Of a DNA stretch of 64,000 nt, positions 34,271 through 46,665 are shown piece after piece (positions within the stretch are counted from its first letter, which is position 1; each line of letters begins with the position of its first letter). The DNA comes from Aldrovandia affinis (taxonomy: Eukaryota; Chordata; Actinopteri; Notacanthiformes; Halosauridae), in the NCBI GenBank assembly GCA_029706075.1, contig JAINUG010000132.1, positions 816,001 to 880,000 of the forward strand, in the 5' to 3' direction. Position numbers and translations under genes: made by a program. The notes below the pieces were generated by a model, which searched no databases, had not been told where the DNA came from, and saw only the letters and a list, made by a program, of their open reading frames with translations.

Positions 34271-35317
34271 TGAAGCTGTATTGACTAACAAGGGCGATCT
34301 ATTCATTGAAATCAACACACTTGTGCATGTCAAACATGCAGTGTAAAAATGTTTATAAGGTTGTATACTCACTCTTCAACCTTTCTCCGTTGTAGGGGTT
34401 ATAAATACATGTTCAACCTTTGCCCATTCTGCCGATTGTTTACTGGATCGATGCCTGTGAAATATGTTTTCCAATTCCTCTGCTATCTGTATATGTTAGT
34501 GCTATCAATGTTTTGCATGCATAATCCCTTTACTATTTTATTACGTGAGGAATATATTCTCACCTTTTATAGGTGCATAGATTCAGAAGTATTTATTTAA
34601 TCTGTTTGTTGTGGCTTTATCCAAGGATAATTAACTGAATTCAGGGAATTGACTACAGCAGTTCATCAACATGTGTCATTAACTCAAAATCAAAATAAAA
34701 GGCAACAGTTTCTTCTGTCCTTCATAAAAACAACTTGTAAATTCAGTGATCGACAAAATTAATGACGATTGTGATTGACTCCAGGACTGTAACAGTCCTT
34801 AGCATATAATCAATATATGAATTTGTATATCTACTGAAGCTCTTTGGGTTACAGACTCTAGATTTTACATGTCAATATATAGCCTACAACTGTATGTATT
34901 GAAGCTTTGTGGCTTAAGTACCCATCTCAAAGGGCTTCTACTTAGCAGTCTCCCGGCTACTGGCCTGTTTCCTTAACTCTTACAATATACTGCCATCACA
35001 TCAAACTACAGCGCACGGAAATTCAACTGCCTGTTCCAACATGCCCACAGGTTGTACTTTCATTGCTCCTGCCTTTTCCATTATAACAGCAGCTGCGTCT
35101 CATCTGAGTTTTGGGTCTAAGAACTACCCTGACTGTTGTCTAGCCAGGAATCGTTTATTTTGTATTCTTAATGAGTGTTTTTTATTTCACATTTAAAGTG
35201 CATATTTTAAGGATTACCACTGTAGTTATGTGACACTGGATTTTGTTGAAAAAAAGAGGAACATGACCTATTACTTAACAACTGCTAAACACATTCACTA
35301 TTACTAGTGGTAACTAC
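34271..35317. other. AT-rich DNA, nothing recognised
   Basis: No supported gene or repeat. Confidence 0.5.
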
Positions 35318-35318
35318 C

Positions 35319-35532
35319 ATTGTCATCCTGGTAGGGACCACGCCCATCAGGATAGAAATGCTTCACCATAGGATGAAGGTGATCACTCAGAACGGCTTTG
35401 TATATATTGACATTTGCCTTGCCCTCTAAGGGGTTCAGTGGACCTAAACCATTCCAAGAAAATACATCTCACATCATAACAGAACATTTTATTTACTCAA
35501 GTGTTTCCTTTATTTTGGCAGTTAGCTGCATT
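35319..35532. mobile_element. Tc1-like transposon, terminal fragment
   Basis: Third copy of the 262-480 segment, ending GTTTCCTTTATTTTGGCAGT. Its terminus is the closest match to the inverse of the 43411 end (TAACTGCCAGAATAAAGGAA). Confidence 0.6.
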
Positions 35533-36355
35533 TCTAATCATTGAACTTGATTATATTTGATTTAAAACAAAGCAAATTATGGTGATGTTGGGTCACATGC
35601 AGCCATGACTGAAGTAGTTTCAACTACCTCTGTGTTTAAACCAGCAGGCAACAGGAGTGTTATTTATCGAATGGTTGTACACTCACATTTGTTCATAAAA
35701 TGAATTTTCACACATTTTCACAGAAAGTGTCAGAATTATCAACATGAATATGAATATATCTAAGATCAAAAATGTATGATTACTCCTGACCTTGCCCCAT
35801 ACGCATATCCTTCTTGTAGAAAAATGCAATTGCATTTTTGTTATTAGATATTTTGACAGTCTGAGCAGAAGCACAGGGCAGATAATGTCAAAACTAATAA
35901 GTAATGTTTGTTCCCTGATGCTAATATTTACACAACACCCAGTATTTTCTTTTTACTGGTAAAAACTTTTTGTACTTATACACCACCCTCTATGTGTGTG
36001 TACATAACAATTTCTGAGTACACGTAAGCTGCACTTTGGAAATTATAGGTTTTGTTTTATTTAAAAAATATGCTTTTGTTTTGTGATAGAGTACAGAATT
36101 TAATATGCTTGAGTTTAAAACCTACATATTGTGATTTGCAATTACAAAAAAATGACAATTGTGCTGGAGTGAAAATAACTCTTTATTAATTTTTTTCAAG
36201 TGTGTCTGATAACTTTATCACAGTGACAGGTGAAGTTTTTAGGGGTGGCGTTACAATTCAATAGCAATTCAAGTGAGACTCATCAATATGTGCACAAATA
36301 TACCAACAAATCCATGCTTTGCTTAAGATTTGGCTCATCAGAATACATATCATTC
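35533..36355. other. AT-rich DNA, nothing recognised
   Basis: No supported feature. Confidence 0.5.
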
Positions 36356-36702
36356 TCGGGGGCACTGTGTTTTGGCTGGTCCGATACGGTGTGCGCTGCC
36401 TGTCAGGGATGCGGTTTGAGAACCGCGTCTCTACCAGACCGGCCCTGGTCATCAGCCCCGATCGGGGGCGGCCGTTGGCTGTCCGGCCCAAGGGGGGGGG
36501 GGAGGGTGAGCCGAGTCAAGTTTGCTGTGAAGCACGTAAACGGAGTCTCCAGAATGTGTGTGGGCGAATTCCATCTCGAAGGAAACAGAGTTTGTTGCCC
36601 TCTGAGAATTAGCTTGCCTCTTGTGGGGAGGGTAAATCTAAATAAATATAGGGTGTAATTAGCTACCAAATTGGGAAAAAACGGGAAGAAAAAACCCCCC
36701 AT
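36356..36702 (+). mobile_element. SINE (family B), near full length
   Basis: TGGCTGGTCCGATACGGTGT, the B-box-like GCGGTTTGAGAACCGC, GGCCCTGGTCATCAGCCCCG and TTCCATCTCGAAGGAAAC lead to the tail GGGTGTAATTAGCTACCAAA with TTGGGAAAAAACGGG. Same order as 2796-3130. Confidence 0.75.
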
Positions 36703-39435
36703 ATAATTCTGACAAACTAAACTATTTTAGGAAGAAACTTTTGTAGACTAGTTCAGTACAATATATGATATAAATAAGACCCCTGAACTATTAAGGCTGG
36801 AATTGGTGCACCTAATGCAAAACCTTTCCTGTTTTATGCACGTGGATTTGATCCAGTACCCATGTAAGACTACCAGGGCTGTGTTGGAAGACATTGCTGT
36901 GACATAGCGCTGATGAAAATCCACATATGGAATCGCCCAGTACACATACGTTACGCTATATGATTACATTAATGTAGTACATTTTATTCAAAATAATATC
37001 CCTAATACCTTATGTTCCTTATTGTGGTAATGCATTATACGTAGACCTATATCGTCATAATGCCTTGTGAAATGTCCATTTGTTTACTTCCAGAGACAGA
37101 ATTGTTTTGTTGCCGTTCCAGATGGTTAAAATTCAGATCAACTGCACTCTGGTGCCGGTCATTAAAGAACCGGTTTGATGTCATACATCTCCCTGCATAT
37201 TTAATGCTGTTATCCAACACAGTAATAAGCCTTGTGATGTATTTCTTATCTTGCAATGGGAATGGAAGAGCATTTCTACTTCTATTTTCAAATGCATGTA
37301 CCTTATCAGTAATAAAATTACATCTTGCTCTCTCAGTGAACTTGAGTTAAGAGGGTTTGAGAATTCATTTATACGTATTAAGTCTATTGACAAAAATGGA
37401 TGTCTTTCATTACTAAATGAAGAATCTAGCGTAGGCCTTTTTTGTACAGTAACTTAATCTGATTGATTTATCTAAAGTTTTCGGAGGTTGTATTGAGTGA
37501 TTTGGACAGTGTTGCCAAGGGAAACATGCTAGAAATGCACTTTTTCCTCTGGCCTTTTCAGTCAGACTCGGCAACAGACCTGGAAAAAATAAACATTTTA
37601 AATACTTAAACTGTTTCGATTCTGGTAAAGTTTGAACACACTCATGCATGTAAGTGAGAATTTACAATTGAAACATCTTACTAACCAAAACATACGAAAA
37701 AAATATTTTGTTCTGAGTATTGTTGAAAATAGATAGTTTTTTTTTTTCCCGAGCAGTTTCTGGTTTGAATTAAAACACAATTGGGAATCATGAATCACCC
37801 ATTGTTCTCAAACAGCCCAGTCACTATTCTGTCAACTTGATGCAGTAGCTTCCTTGTCTATTCACAAGCGGTGTTCCAGGAGTACCATGACTTTCATTTT
37901 AAAATCGCCAAAGGTGGGTGATTGATTGGATATCTGGCTATAAGGTTATCCAGGACACATCACTATATTTGTAATTGGGATTCTAGGTTACTTAAAATGA
38001 TTAATTAAAGCATTATGCTTGTATCATACATTGACATACAGGTGTCATACATCAAAATTTAATATTTATATGTTTGGTTACATTTATAGAGATAGATTTT
38101 CCTTTGTACACGTGATTATGGATCGTGGCTGAATTTACACATGATTATATAACTTCAAACTTTATGATCAGAACCTGTCAGCTCCAACACCAAATTAATA
38201 TTAGTATTTCTAAGGCCTACTAATTAAACGTAATAATGGGTCAAGCACTTGGAGAAAACTGTTTAACATACTGATTCTTAACTGTGGAGTTATGCACATA
38301 AAGGCACACAAATGTATCAACAAACTTTGAGTATCATTAATGATGGTGTTCCACCCAAGAATGCATCGTATGAAATCACTCTTACAAGGAAGTAGTCAGC
38401 TAGTTACCAAGCAATTCTGCCAATGTGCAGTGAATTTATCATGGATTTTGATAGCTATGCTTAGCTTGCTAGCCAAATCCATGACAGATTCAGTGTGATT
38501 ACACCTGTGGCTTCCCTGAATGCAAGGCAAAAGTGTGCGTAAATTTCAAAGCTTTCACCACTTAATGAGCAAGGCATGATACATTTCCTTCCAGTATCCT
38601 TGTATTTGAGCAATACAGTAATTCAAAGCAATTCTCGTGCAACAATGTTACAATCTGCACACAATCACTACACGTAAAATGATTGTCATTTGAGCAGGAG
38701 TAAGTTAGGAGTATAATTGCGGGCCACATTCTTTTTTAATTTCACTCCAGCCCTGGTTTAAATTAATCCATGTTGGCGTTGATCAGCTTCCGATTGGAAG
38801 ATCTCTAAAGCCTGCAGTAGCATGCTGTTTTCAATATTTCTTGATGAATAAAGTTCCACCACTGCATCAGAGAAATGGGAAAAACAACAATCCAATAAGA
38901 GAGGCCAAATGGAAAAGCATTCATGGATGAAAAGAGCGGCCCACAGGCCAAAAACCAAGAAGTTGCTGGAAGTTTGTGTTCGCTTTGAAAGTGTCCTCTT
39001 TGTTTCTTTTCCTATACTGAACTTAAATCTGCCCCAGGTAAACAATAAATACAAACACTGCAAACAAAAGTTTGCCATATGCCATGTTTTCTTGATGTTA
39101 CAAAAATCGATGCTTTGTTTTTGTGTGTCTGTAGTTATTTTTTATGCATGAAATGACAATTAATGTTTAAAACAAATGTTTTATTCATTGAACTAGAGCT
39201 CATTCGGAAGTTTGACCAGCTGACTTTGGGACCTTTAATGCCAGCGAAATGTAAACGATGACCGTGAGCTTTTCAAGTTCAAAGACAGCGTATGTAAATA
39301 CATACATGTAATATAATTAGCCTACCTGCTGGGTAGGCTAATGCAGGTAAGAAGTGTACATGTCATAAGTACTTCAGTTTACCAACACATTCTAATGGGG
39401 AAAAAAAGGGGAAAATCCATATATTTTTTAACCCT
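36703..39435. other. Unassigned DNA
   Basis: Many short frames on both strands near 37047-37460 lack domain features. The frame at 38758-39078 (-) has a protein-like end (ENSMLLQALEIFQSEADQRQ) but no support beyond that. No repeat family is recognised. Confidence 0.5.
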
Positions 39436-39436
39436 A

Positions 39437-39612
39437 AGAACAATTGAATTGAATTGAACATTTTAGCACTTTCTAAGGTACCCAAAGCACTTTACAACGA
39501 CAATGATAGGGGCAACTCACCTCGACCACCACCAATGTGCAGCACCCACCTGGGTGAACGCGACGGCAGCCATTTTTGCGGCAGTACAAACTCACTGCGC
39601 ATCAAATACAAA
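39437..39612. repeat. Interspersed teleost repeat, unclassified
   Basis: AGCACTTTCTAAGGTACCCA, CACCACCAATGTGCAGCACC and GGTGAACGCGACGGCAGCC resemble a dispersed fish repeat that I have seen before but cannot classify. Only one copy is in this window. Confidence 0.4.
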
Positions 39613-40134
39613 TATTTCCATGAATCTGCTCATTAGGCACTTGAATGTCTACTAGTGTTAAGGGACACCCATGTTACTTCATTTCCATCTCAGCTGAAGC
39701 AGGCAACTACTTGGACTGTTCTGGAGGACCCTTGGCTAGAATAGATGGTGATAGTCTGACTGCATTGATTTAATTCTATTTCATACCAGTAATTGATGTA
39801 AGACACTGGCTGGTTTGTGGGAAAGACCAATTATCTTGTTTGACCGCGCTCCCCACTTTCAGTTGGTCTCAGAAACACAGATAATACACTTTGTTGGATA
39901 GCTCTGAAAGAGATTTGTCAAGCCGTATAGCCCAACATAAATTCATTGAGCAATGTTAACAGCTGATTCTCATCACGATTGCCTCATCCCGACTCCCCAC
40001 TAGCAGACCACTGTAGTGCTTAACAGCTGGGTAGCTTGCTAGCTGTGTTAAGTTAAATGTGCTTTGTGTTTAAAGGTAATGTTAAAACTGTCCATATTGT
40101 CAGAGACGGCTACATTACTATATTGTTGATATTG
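39613..40134. other. Unassigned DNA
   Basis: No supported feature. Confidence 0.5.
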
Positions 40135-40345
40135 GGGTTTTTCTACCCTTATTTAACCAGGGGTACCCATTGAGACTGTGGTCTCCTTTCCGGGGGACCA
40201 GGGTTAAATAGCATTTCAAATAGAGTTCAAAAAGTTCAAATACATAAACAAATTGAATAAACAGCAACATCATACAATGCAAAGTTATATACAGTGCAAA
40301 ACTATTAAGTATTAAAAAAGCATAGACTGAAATTGAACACCTCAT
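40135..40345. repeat. Probable LINE 3'-end-like repeat
   Basis: TTATTTAACCAGGGGTACCC, GAGACTGTGGTCTCCTTTCC and the AT-rich run after it look like the 3' UTR of a fish LINE. No coding part is attached, so the assignment is weak. Confidence 0.3.
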
Positions 40346-41863
40346 TGAACAGACCCTTCAATAAGGTCTAAAAATGTCAAATGTAAAATGTAAGAAACCA
40401 AGCCTGGCTTTCTGTGTTTTTAGTTAGTTAATCTATTTGCGTAATGAAAGACATCTTAAAATTAATCCACAGGTCTAGATACTTATAATGAGGGACCCTC
40501 TCAATTTGGTTTCTGTTTTCTCAGTTTTGCTGTTGTAATAATATTGTAACTAGTGTAGTGGTATTATAAAAAAATATCCATTTTAGAATTACCAGTAAAC
40601 TGCAGAGAGAAAAATAATGATGCATGGCTATGAAGTTATTGCAGCAAAATAATAAAATGCCATATATATATTAATAAATACACAAGAAGCCTTATCGTGG
40701 TCCTAATAAATACACAAGAAGTTCAACATTCTATTTCAATTTTAGTCTTGCTTTATCATGAATATCGGCTCTGCTTGACCAATCAGCATCCATTTCCAGA
40801 ACTATCCGTTTCATAAGACATATTAAAGGTAACAGTATTCTAAACTTTCAGCACAAGTTCCTGAAAATGTTCAACCGCATTACAGCCTATACAAAGAAAT
40901 TGTCCTGATATGGTTCCAAAATGACCAGACTGCTTAGATAAGGCAACAATGATAATATATGAATTTATTTGTTCAATTCCATTGCCTGTCTGTCTGCTTT
41001 CTCCGGCGTAAAGGGCACTTCTTTACAACGACCTTGCGAGCCACAAATTTGCGAGGGCACTTAAAGTAGTCAGGTCAAAGGCTGTAAGGGAACTGATGGA
41101 AACTGCACTTGCTGGGACAAATTGAAACTGTACGGTATGTCTTTGTTGCTGCGCACAGGGTCAGGTTCGTAGCATGCCTCTCCAAGTGTCTGTGTCTCAG
41201 CTGTTCCCAATGCTGCCGTATAGACCAGGCGCTCTGTGGCCGTGCCCCAGGTGACCCGCCGTTTCTCAGGCCCGAGGGAGATTTATAACCTCTGACCGAC
41301 CGCACCAGCACAGATCAATGGCAGAATGCATGGCTGCAGCAAATTAAAACGAACCGCTGCCCCAATGCTGCAAGATGTCCTCCGAGTGTTTTTACAAGGA
41401 CCAGCGTCAAGAACAATACTGATGGACCGTGCACTGCTTCTATAATGAAAACGTTGTAATGCTTAATTCAGTGCGTTCAGTTTGTCCTGGCCATTCAGTG
41501 AAGGTACTTTAAGACCATGTGTGGGAGGCGTCGGTCTTGGCAACGGGGGTGACTCCGGTGGATGACTCTGGGACAATGGGACTTTCTGTGGCCAGGTTTG
41601 GCATTCTCGAGATTGCTAGAGAATATGAATTGTTGGCCAGGAATGCTAGTCCCAGGTGTCTTAATTTATCTATGAATGTTAATTTGTGTGGAAGGTGAAT
41701 AATTTGCTTGACGGATTGTGTTTATGTGTGTGAACGGCGGAGCCATGGATTGCCTCATGAGTTCCACCTGAGCAGGTCTGTCTACCGAGGGTGAGTGTGA
41801 AGTAAGTGTGAATGAATGAGTTTTGTCGTGGTGTGTTTGGGGTGACTGTGTAGAGTGCTTCCT
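40346..41863. other. Unassigned DNA
   Basis: No supported gene. The frames at 41075-41311 lack a recognisable domain. Confidence 0.5.
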
Positions 41864-41865
41864 GT

Positions 41866-42012
41866 GTGTCTGTTAGCGAGAGAGAGCCACTGAAAAGTTA
41901 TGAACATCTGTGTGTGTGTGTGTGCTTAGAGAGAGAGCTACTGAAAAGTTGCGTAACGTGCGTGAGGTGGAAGCACCTGAAAAGTTGCGAGCGTCTTTGT
42001 GTGCCTGTTGAT
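41866..42012. repeat. Degenerate ~45-50 bp repeat, three units
   Basis: Units contain GAGAGCCACTGAAAAGTTAT, GAGAGCTACTGAAAAGTTGC and GAAGCACCTGAAAAGTTGCG, each followed by a GTGTGT-type stretch. Confidence 0.65.
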
Positions 42013-42343
42013 GTTAAATTTGAACTCCAGACTGAAAAGGGGCAGTGTCTGTTAGTCGCAAAATGTCTGTGTGTGTGTGTGATACTGTTTAGTGTTTCCT
42101 GAAAGGGTTTCCATCTCGGAGGAGGCAGACTTTTATTTAGTTTGTTATTTTTGTTGATTGTTTTGCCAGAAAGCTTCTCAGCAAGCAAGATTTTGTTTGT
42201 TTTATTTATTCTACCCTCCCGTCCTGACTCTCTCTGTCCCATGTCTGGGACAGAGATCAAATAAAGATGCAGGGCTGGAGGCCGAAATATCGGAAAAAAA
42301 ATATGTCTGAAAATGGTAATGTCTGAGGGTTGTAATATTACAT

Positions 42344-42391
<48 letters not shown>

Positions 42392-42442
42392 ATGGGGGGT
42401 AGTGTGTGTAGGTGCGTGTGTGTGTGTGTGTGTGTGCATGGG

Positions 42443-42490
<48 letters not shown>

Positions 42491-42655
42491 ATGGGGGGTA
42501 GTGTGTGTAGGTGCGTGTGTGTGTGTGTGTGTGTGTGTGCAGTGTGTGTGTGTGCGTGTGTGTGTGTGTGTGCATGGGAGGTAGTGTGTGTGTGTGTGGG
42601 TGGTGGTGTGTGGGTGTGTGTGTGTGTGTATGTGGGTGTGTGTGTGTGTGTGCAT
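42344..42655. repeat. Compound TG array with embedded 25-bp block
   Basis: About 310 bp of mainly TG units. Near 42390, 42489 and, in shorter forms, 42437 and 42570, blocks of GCATGGGGGGTAGTGTGTGT with AGGTGCG interrupt it. Open frames on both strands here are repeat translations, not genes. Confidence 0.95.
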
Positions 42656-43410
42656 CTCAGCCCCCCCTGCCCTCTTACTCCTACTAGTTGTATGAATGGA
42701 ATGTATGTATGTATACAAATGAAACATAAATAAAATGAGTGAAAGACTTGTAACAGAGATGTAAGTGGTAGTACAGTCTTTACAAAATGTTATACCAGCA
42801 TTACAACCACGCATACATATTGTGGTAAATGAGACACCTCTGATTTAAAATGAACATTCCCTGCACTAGTCGTATTCTGATGGGCAGGGCATTTGCACGG
42901 TCCTTCAAATGTAAGTATAAAAGCACAGCTACACATCCTTTTGTCATTTTCGGATGACAGCTGGAGATGTAGGAGTGATTGTTAACAGCTTCCACATAAA
43001 TCTCATCTTCCTCTAAAGTGATATGACTGTCCTGTGACTGAAAATGTAAGTCACATTAATAATGATTTATCATTAGTTATTAAGCATTTATATCACAATT
43101 CAGTGTTTCACATGTTATGATTGGGCTGCAGGGCTTCAGTGTAGGCTATATGATGATAACTTGTGGGCAGGAATAAAGTTAGATTGTTTTCGTTAATTCC
43201 TGAAGTCCTATCATATACAGAACAAAATTAAGTAAGCTTGTCATACGTTATCCATTAGCTTGCATTATCATAAGCTCTCTGACTTACGTACTATCAGCTG
43301 TAGCCTATACATAATAGACTAGGTGGTAAGTAGGCAGTTCTATTTGGGCTTTTTGAAAACTTGTATTCATGTTCTTCTTCCTCCTGCAGTGGTGGGAAAG
43401 GTCTTAGTAC
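42656..43410. other. Unassigned DNA
   Basis: No supported feature. Confidence 0.5.
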
Positions 43411-43795
43411 AGGTAACTGCCAGAATAAAGGAAACAAGAGAATGTAAATGAAGGATACACAGTATATTGAAAGCAGGTGCTTCCATAAAAGTCTAGTTCC
43501 TGTATTAAGCAATTAGCATCCTACCATGCTTAGGGTCATATATAAAAATGCTGGGCAGGCCCAGTTGGCCATTGTTTTGGCTACCATGGTTAGAGGAAGA
43601 GATCTCAGTGTCTTTGAAAGAGGAATGATTGTTGGAGCACATATGGCTGGAGTTTCAAAAGACTGCTCAACTTGTTTATGTTCCACGTGGAGCAGTGGCT
43701 AAGATAGAGTTCACATTGAAGTCTGACAGAAAGACATAATCAACGAGGGGCAACTGTGATCGAGAGCGCATACTCCTTAATCGTGACTCCTTGAG
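43411..43795 (+). pseudogene. Tc1-like transposon, left end and start of transposase
   Basis: The end CAGGTAACTGCCAGAATAAA is followed by a leader with AAAAATGCTGGGCAGGCCCA and an ATG at 43586. From it the frame reads MVRGRDLSVFERGMIVGAHM and AGVSK, the first helix-turn-helix of a Tc1-like transposase, which would bind the inverted repeats. The frame is lost near residue 27; later bases still show STRGNCDRERILL in another frame. The rest of the transposase is missing, cut by the repeat that starts at 43796. Confidence 0.7.
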
Positions 43796-43937
43796 CAGAC
43801 GTTCTTATCCAGAGCGACTTACAAAATGTACATTAATACAGTAATCATAGTCGGCGCCGGAGATCAGTGTCGTGATACAGTAGTAGACATCATCGTTGGC
43901 AGCTGCAACCATACCTGTAACACAAGGAGGGAAAAGT
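43796..43937 (-). mobile_element. Repeat C (L2-like tail), copy 1
   Basis: Its tail carries CGCTCTGGATAAGAACGTC. The body with GGAGATCAGTGTCGTGATAC and CAACCATACCTGTAACAC is shared with 50029-50170. It is either an L2 3' UTR or another SINE using the same tail. Confidence 0.6.
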
Positions 43938-44467
43938 ATGTTTATTTTTTTAGGTTTTTTTTTTTTTGGGGGGGGCAGACATCAACATAGATACATATTA
44001 CAAAATATGTCATTTATCATGTCAAAATATGGCAGTTACTGGTATATTGTGTCCTGTAGCCTGCATCAGTTTTGAGCATGTAGCATTGTGTACACATTCA
44101 GTAGTAATTCGCTATGTACTCTTGGCTTATTTAATGCATTGTTTTATTTGCATTGAGACTTACTGTAATCATGAGAAATGTACAAATATGCTCTGTGGTG
44201 TTTTACAGTTTCCCATCACTTCCATTAAAAAATGTTCAGAAATGTTGACAATTTTTTCTTCACTTGGAAGTTGTAGGGTAAAATGTGTAAATACAGGTGG
44301 AACACGTCTGATTTCATATGTTTTAATATCAGGCTGTAAGGCAACAACAGGACACATTTTTGAGATGGGTTGTAAACTTTAAAGAAGCACTGTAAATATG
44401 CCTACTTATATTTTCCTACTTTCATAGAAGATTTGGTGAGGTAGAGTCGGGCATTTGTGAACATTCT
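43938..44467. other. Unassigned DNA
   Basis: The 138-codon frame at 43966-44382 (+) has many cysteines (ETYCNHEKCTNMLCG) but no family that I know. Confidence 0.4.
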
Positions 44468-44728
44468 ATGAATAATCAATATAGCGACTCCAATATTGAG
44501 CTCTCATACAGTGACAAAGAGACAAAAAACTTCAAAATATTGGCACCGACACCAGGGCAGTATCCACCTTACAGGTTTGCGCCATGTCTCTCATTATCAG
44601 AGTCTGACACAAACTCAGAATCGGGTCAAATATTGATGCTGTCGCTGCCACTCCTCTGTCAGATTCAGATCTTCTCACAGGTACAGATTGGTGTGATGCT
44701 AGCTTTCATAGCTAGATGGGTAATGTGA
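44468..44728 (+). other. Open frame with weak P2X7 C-terminal-domain likeness
   Basis: It reads MNNQYSDSNIELSYSDKETK, then PGQYPPYRFAPCLSLSES and DTNSESG. One frame over comes PLSDSDLLTGTDWCDASF. A PYRFEP...(S/D/E-rich)...DWC order is typical of the P2X7 C-terminal-like domain that is spread in many fish mobile-element-like proteins. The cysteine cluster that defines that domain is not readable here. This is a tentative remnant at best. Confidence 0.25.
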
Positions 44729-45448
44729 AGTTCCGATTCACAAGCTCATGGGATACGTATAGTGTTTTGATTTAGCACATTCCTGTGACGATTCAGAGCT
44801 GAAGAGAGGTTGATCACGCTCTACCAGCTCTGGTGTAAGTCCGTCGGTGACAGTGAGTGTTGCACTGGCAAGCAAGCCATGCTTGTCCAGTGACATTGTT
44901 GACATATCTGTGCAATAATTCATTGTATTCAAAAACAGGAATACTGTGTTTAATGGAATAAATGCAGTTAACACGGAGCATAAGTGAAGCTGTTGCAGCG
45001 GATGGATAGAGAAAAGTACCAACAACCCAAATGACATTTTAAATGAGATTTTAATGTATGAGCAATGCATAGCAATTATTATGTTGTTTAATAATAGAGG
45101 TTCATGACTGCATGCATGTTGGGGTCGGGTCCTCTGAAGCCAGCACAAGATTGGTAAAATGCTGTGTAATTGGTAATCCTGAAGCCTAATAGAGAAAGAT
45201 TGTTACAAACTGACCCAGTGGCACAAGAGTTTGTGCACACTAATGAGCTACCATCTGTCTGTTTGGTGCAAACAGTCAGTGAATTCTGTGTTAATACAGA
45301 TGATTTGTAGCATCAATATGATCATCTCTAATAGGGCATCACAAACTGCTCACAGATGGTGAATTTCAGTTGAGTTGACTTTTTGCTAAACTTGAACAAA
45401 AGCAAAAATTGCCACCATTTGACACATTTGTCCTGATCTGTTACTAGT
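44729..45448. other. Unassigned DNA
   Basis: The 136-codon minus frame at 44738-45148 is open but has no recognised domain. Confidence 0.4.
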
Positions 45449-45915
45449 AGCGGTGTAACGGTGTAAAAATCATGGTTCAGTACGTACCTCGGTTTTGAAT
45501 TCACGGTTAAATACATTTTCGGTACAGCGGGGGGGAAATATTGCAAAAACATAAAATTGATTTTCATTTATTATGAACTTTGTAAACGGTGGCTAAATTG
45601 GTCATAATTTACTGAAAAAGCTAAGGCACATATCTTTCTTAAATAAAAAACAAATACATATAAATATACTTCGCTTAATTGCGTATGCGTATGCCACGAT
45701 AGCATCATTGTTCACATACTCCACTGCATACCTTTTGTCTGTCTGGATGTTTATAATATATATCCACTAGGGGGCAGGTCAGAGCTGAAACAAAGTTGTA
45801 CTTACGTTTCTTCACAACAACATGGAGGAGGTTGTTTTGATGTACTGTATATCTTGAGAAGATGGCAGAAACAGCGGCAGCGGCGCCAACATGTACATCG
45901 GGATGTAACCGTGTA
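45449..45915. mobile_element. hAT-type transposon, left end fragment
   Basis: TAGCGGTGTAACGGTGTAAA, GTTCAGTACGTACCTCGGTT and TTTCGGTAC match the well-known end region of fish hAT (Ac-like) elements. About 400 bp later a short plus frame MAETAAAAPTCTSGCN opens at 45861 and stops. No transposase core and no right end are seen. Confidence 0.5.
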
Positions 45916-45994
45916 TTGTCTTTTTTAAAGTGAAATGTCCAAGAAAGTAAACTAAACTAAATTAAACAACAGAGTTGGTATATTAGACCATTAA

Positions 45995-46135
45995 ATGTAT
46001 CCGATGAGAGAAATTGACGATGAAAAGCATGGTCAGGTGTCCCCGCTCATTACACATGAAAACACACCCAGTGAGCCAGTGGGTGAAGCAGAGCGGCTTG
46101 CCATCACCCTCCACTTTCTTGCCTTCCCCCATGAT
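45995..46135 (+). pseudogene. PIF/Harbinger-like transposase fragment
   Basis: The frame reads VSPLITHENTPSEPVGEAER and LAITLHFLAF. Harbinger-type nucleases carry SPLI...DT...(I/V)...AERLAITLRFLATG at this place, just before the helix-turn-helix. Only this piece is left. The reading then changes to unrelated sequence and the DDE nuclease is missing. It may also come from a host gene derived from Harbinger. Confidence 0.5.
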
Positions 46136-46389
46136 TTATGTCAGTATTGTACCTCTCGTACGCGTAACGTTAATTTATTGAGGACGTGCACAAAGAACGC
46201 TCCCAACAACCGCAGGATACTCGTGGCAGCCATCTTGCGTACGCGTATTTAAAGTGAAGTATATTTAAGCCTTAAGTCTAAGGAAACCTTACATTTCATT
46301 CCACAGGTATAGTTCTTTTTTCCTAAATCAGATGTAAAAGGAAGCACTAACATTATTCAGCCCTGCGACCGGGTGGAATATGACATTTT

Positions 46390-46665
46390 TTTCATATTTA
46401 AAAGATGTAAAATAAAATGGTAATTTATTTAAAAGCCCTTCGTAGATGAATAATAAGAGGTGTTTTTTTCTCCGGGTAGCAAGGGACGGCCAACCAACAT
46501 TTTGATATAAGCTGCAAAGACGTGTGCTAAAACATTATCTCCTGAAATGAAGCATAGGGCACTGTGAAAAACTGCATTTAATGGTTTTAAAGTTGAAGCA
46601 GATGCATGCATGTAGATGACACCCCCATAATCTAAAAGTGATAAAAATGTGGATTGGACAATCAT
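46390..46665 (-). pseudogene. LINE reverse transcriptase C-terminal fragment
   Basis: The minus strand reads VQSTFLSLLDYGGVIYMHAS, STLKPLNAVFHSALCFISGD and, after a shift, LFIHLRRAFK. This order (LDYGD.IYM.A...L..LD..YHSALRFITG) is the late region of fish LINE reverse transcriptases, close to the thumb. The catalytic core is absent and the element is cut at 46665. Confidence 0.6.

Noticed and set aside
42338-42814. Long His/Thr and Cys/Val open frames on both strands
   Set aside because: They are translations of the TG/CA array in several frames and not proteins.
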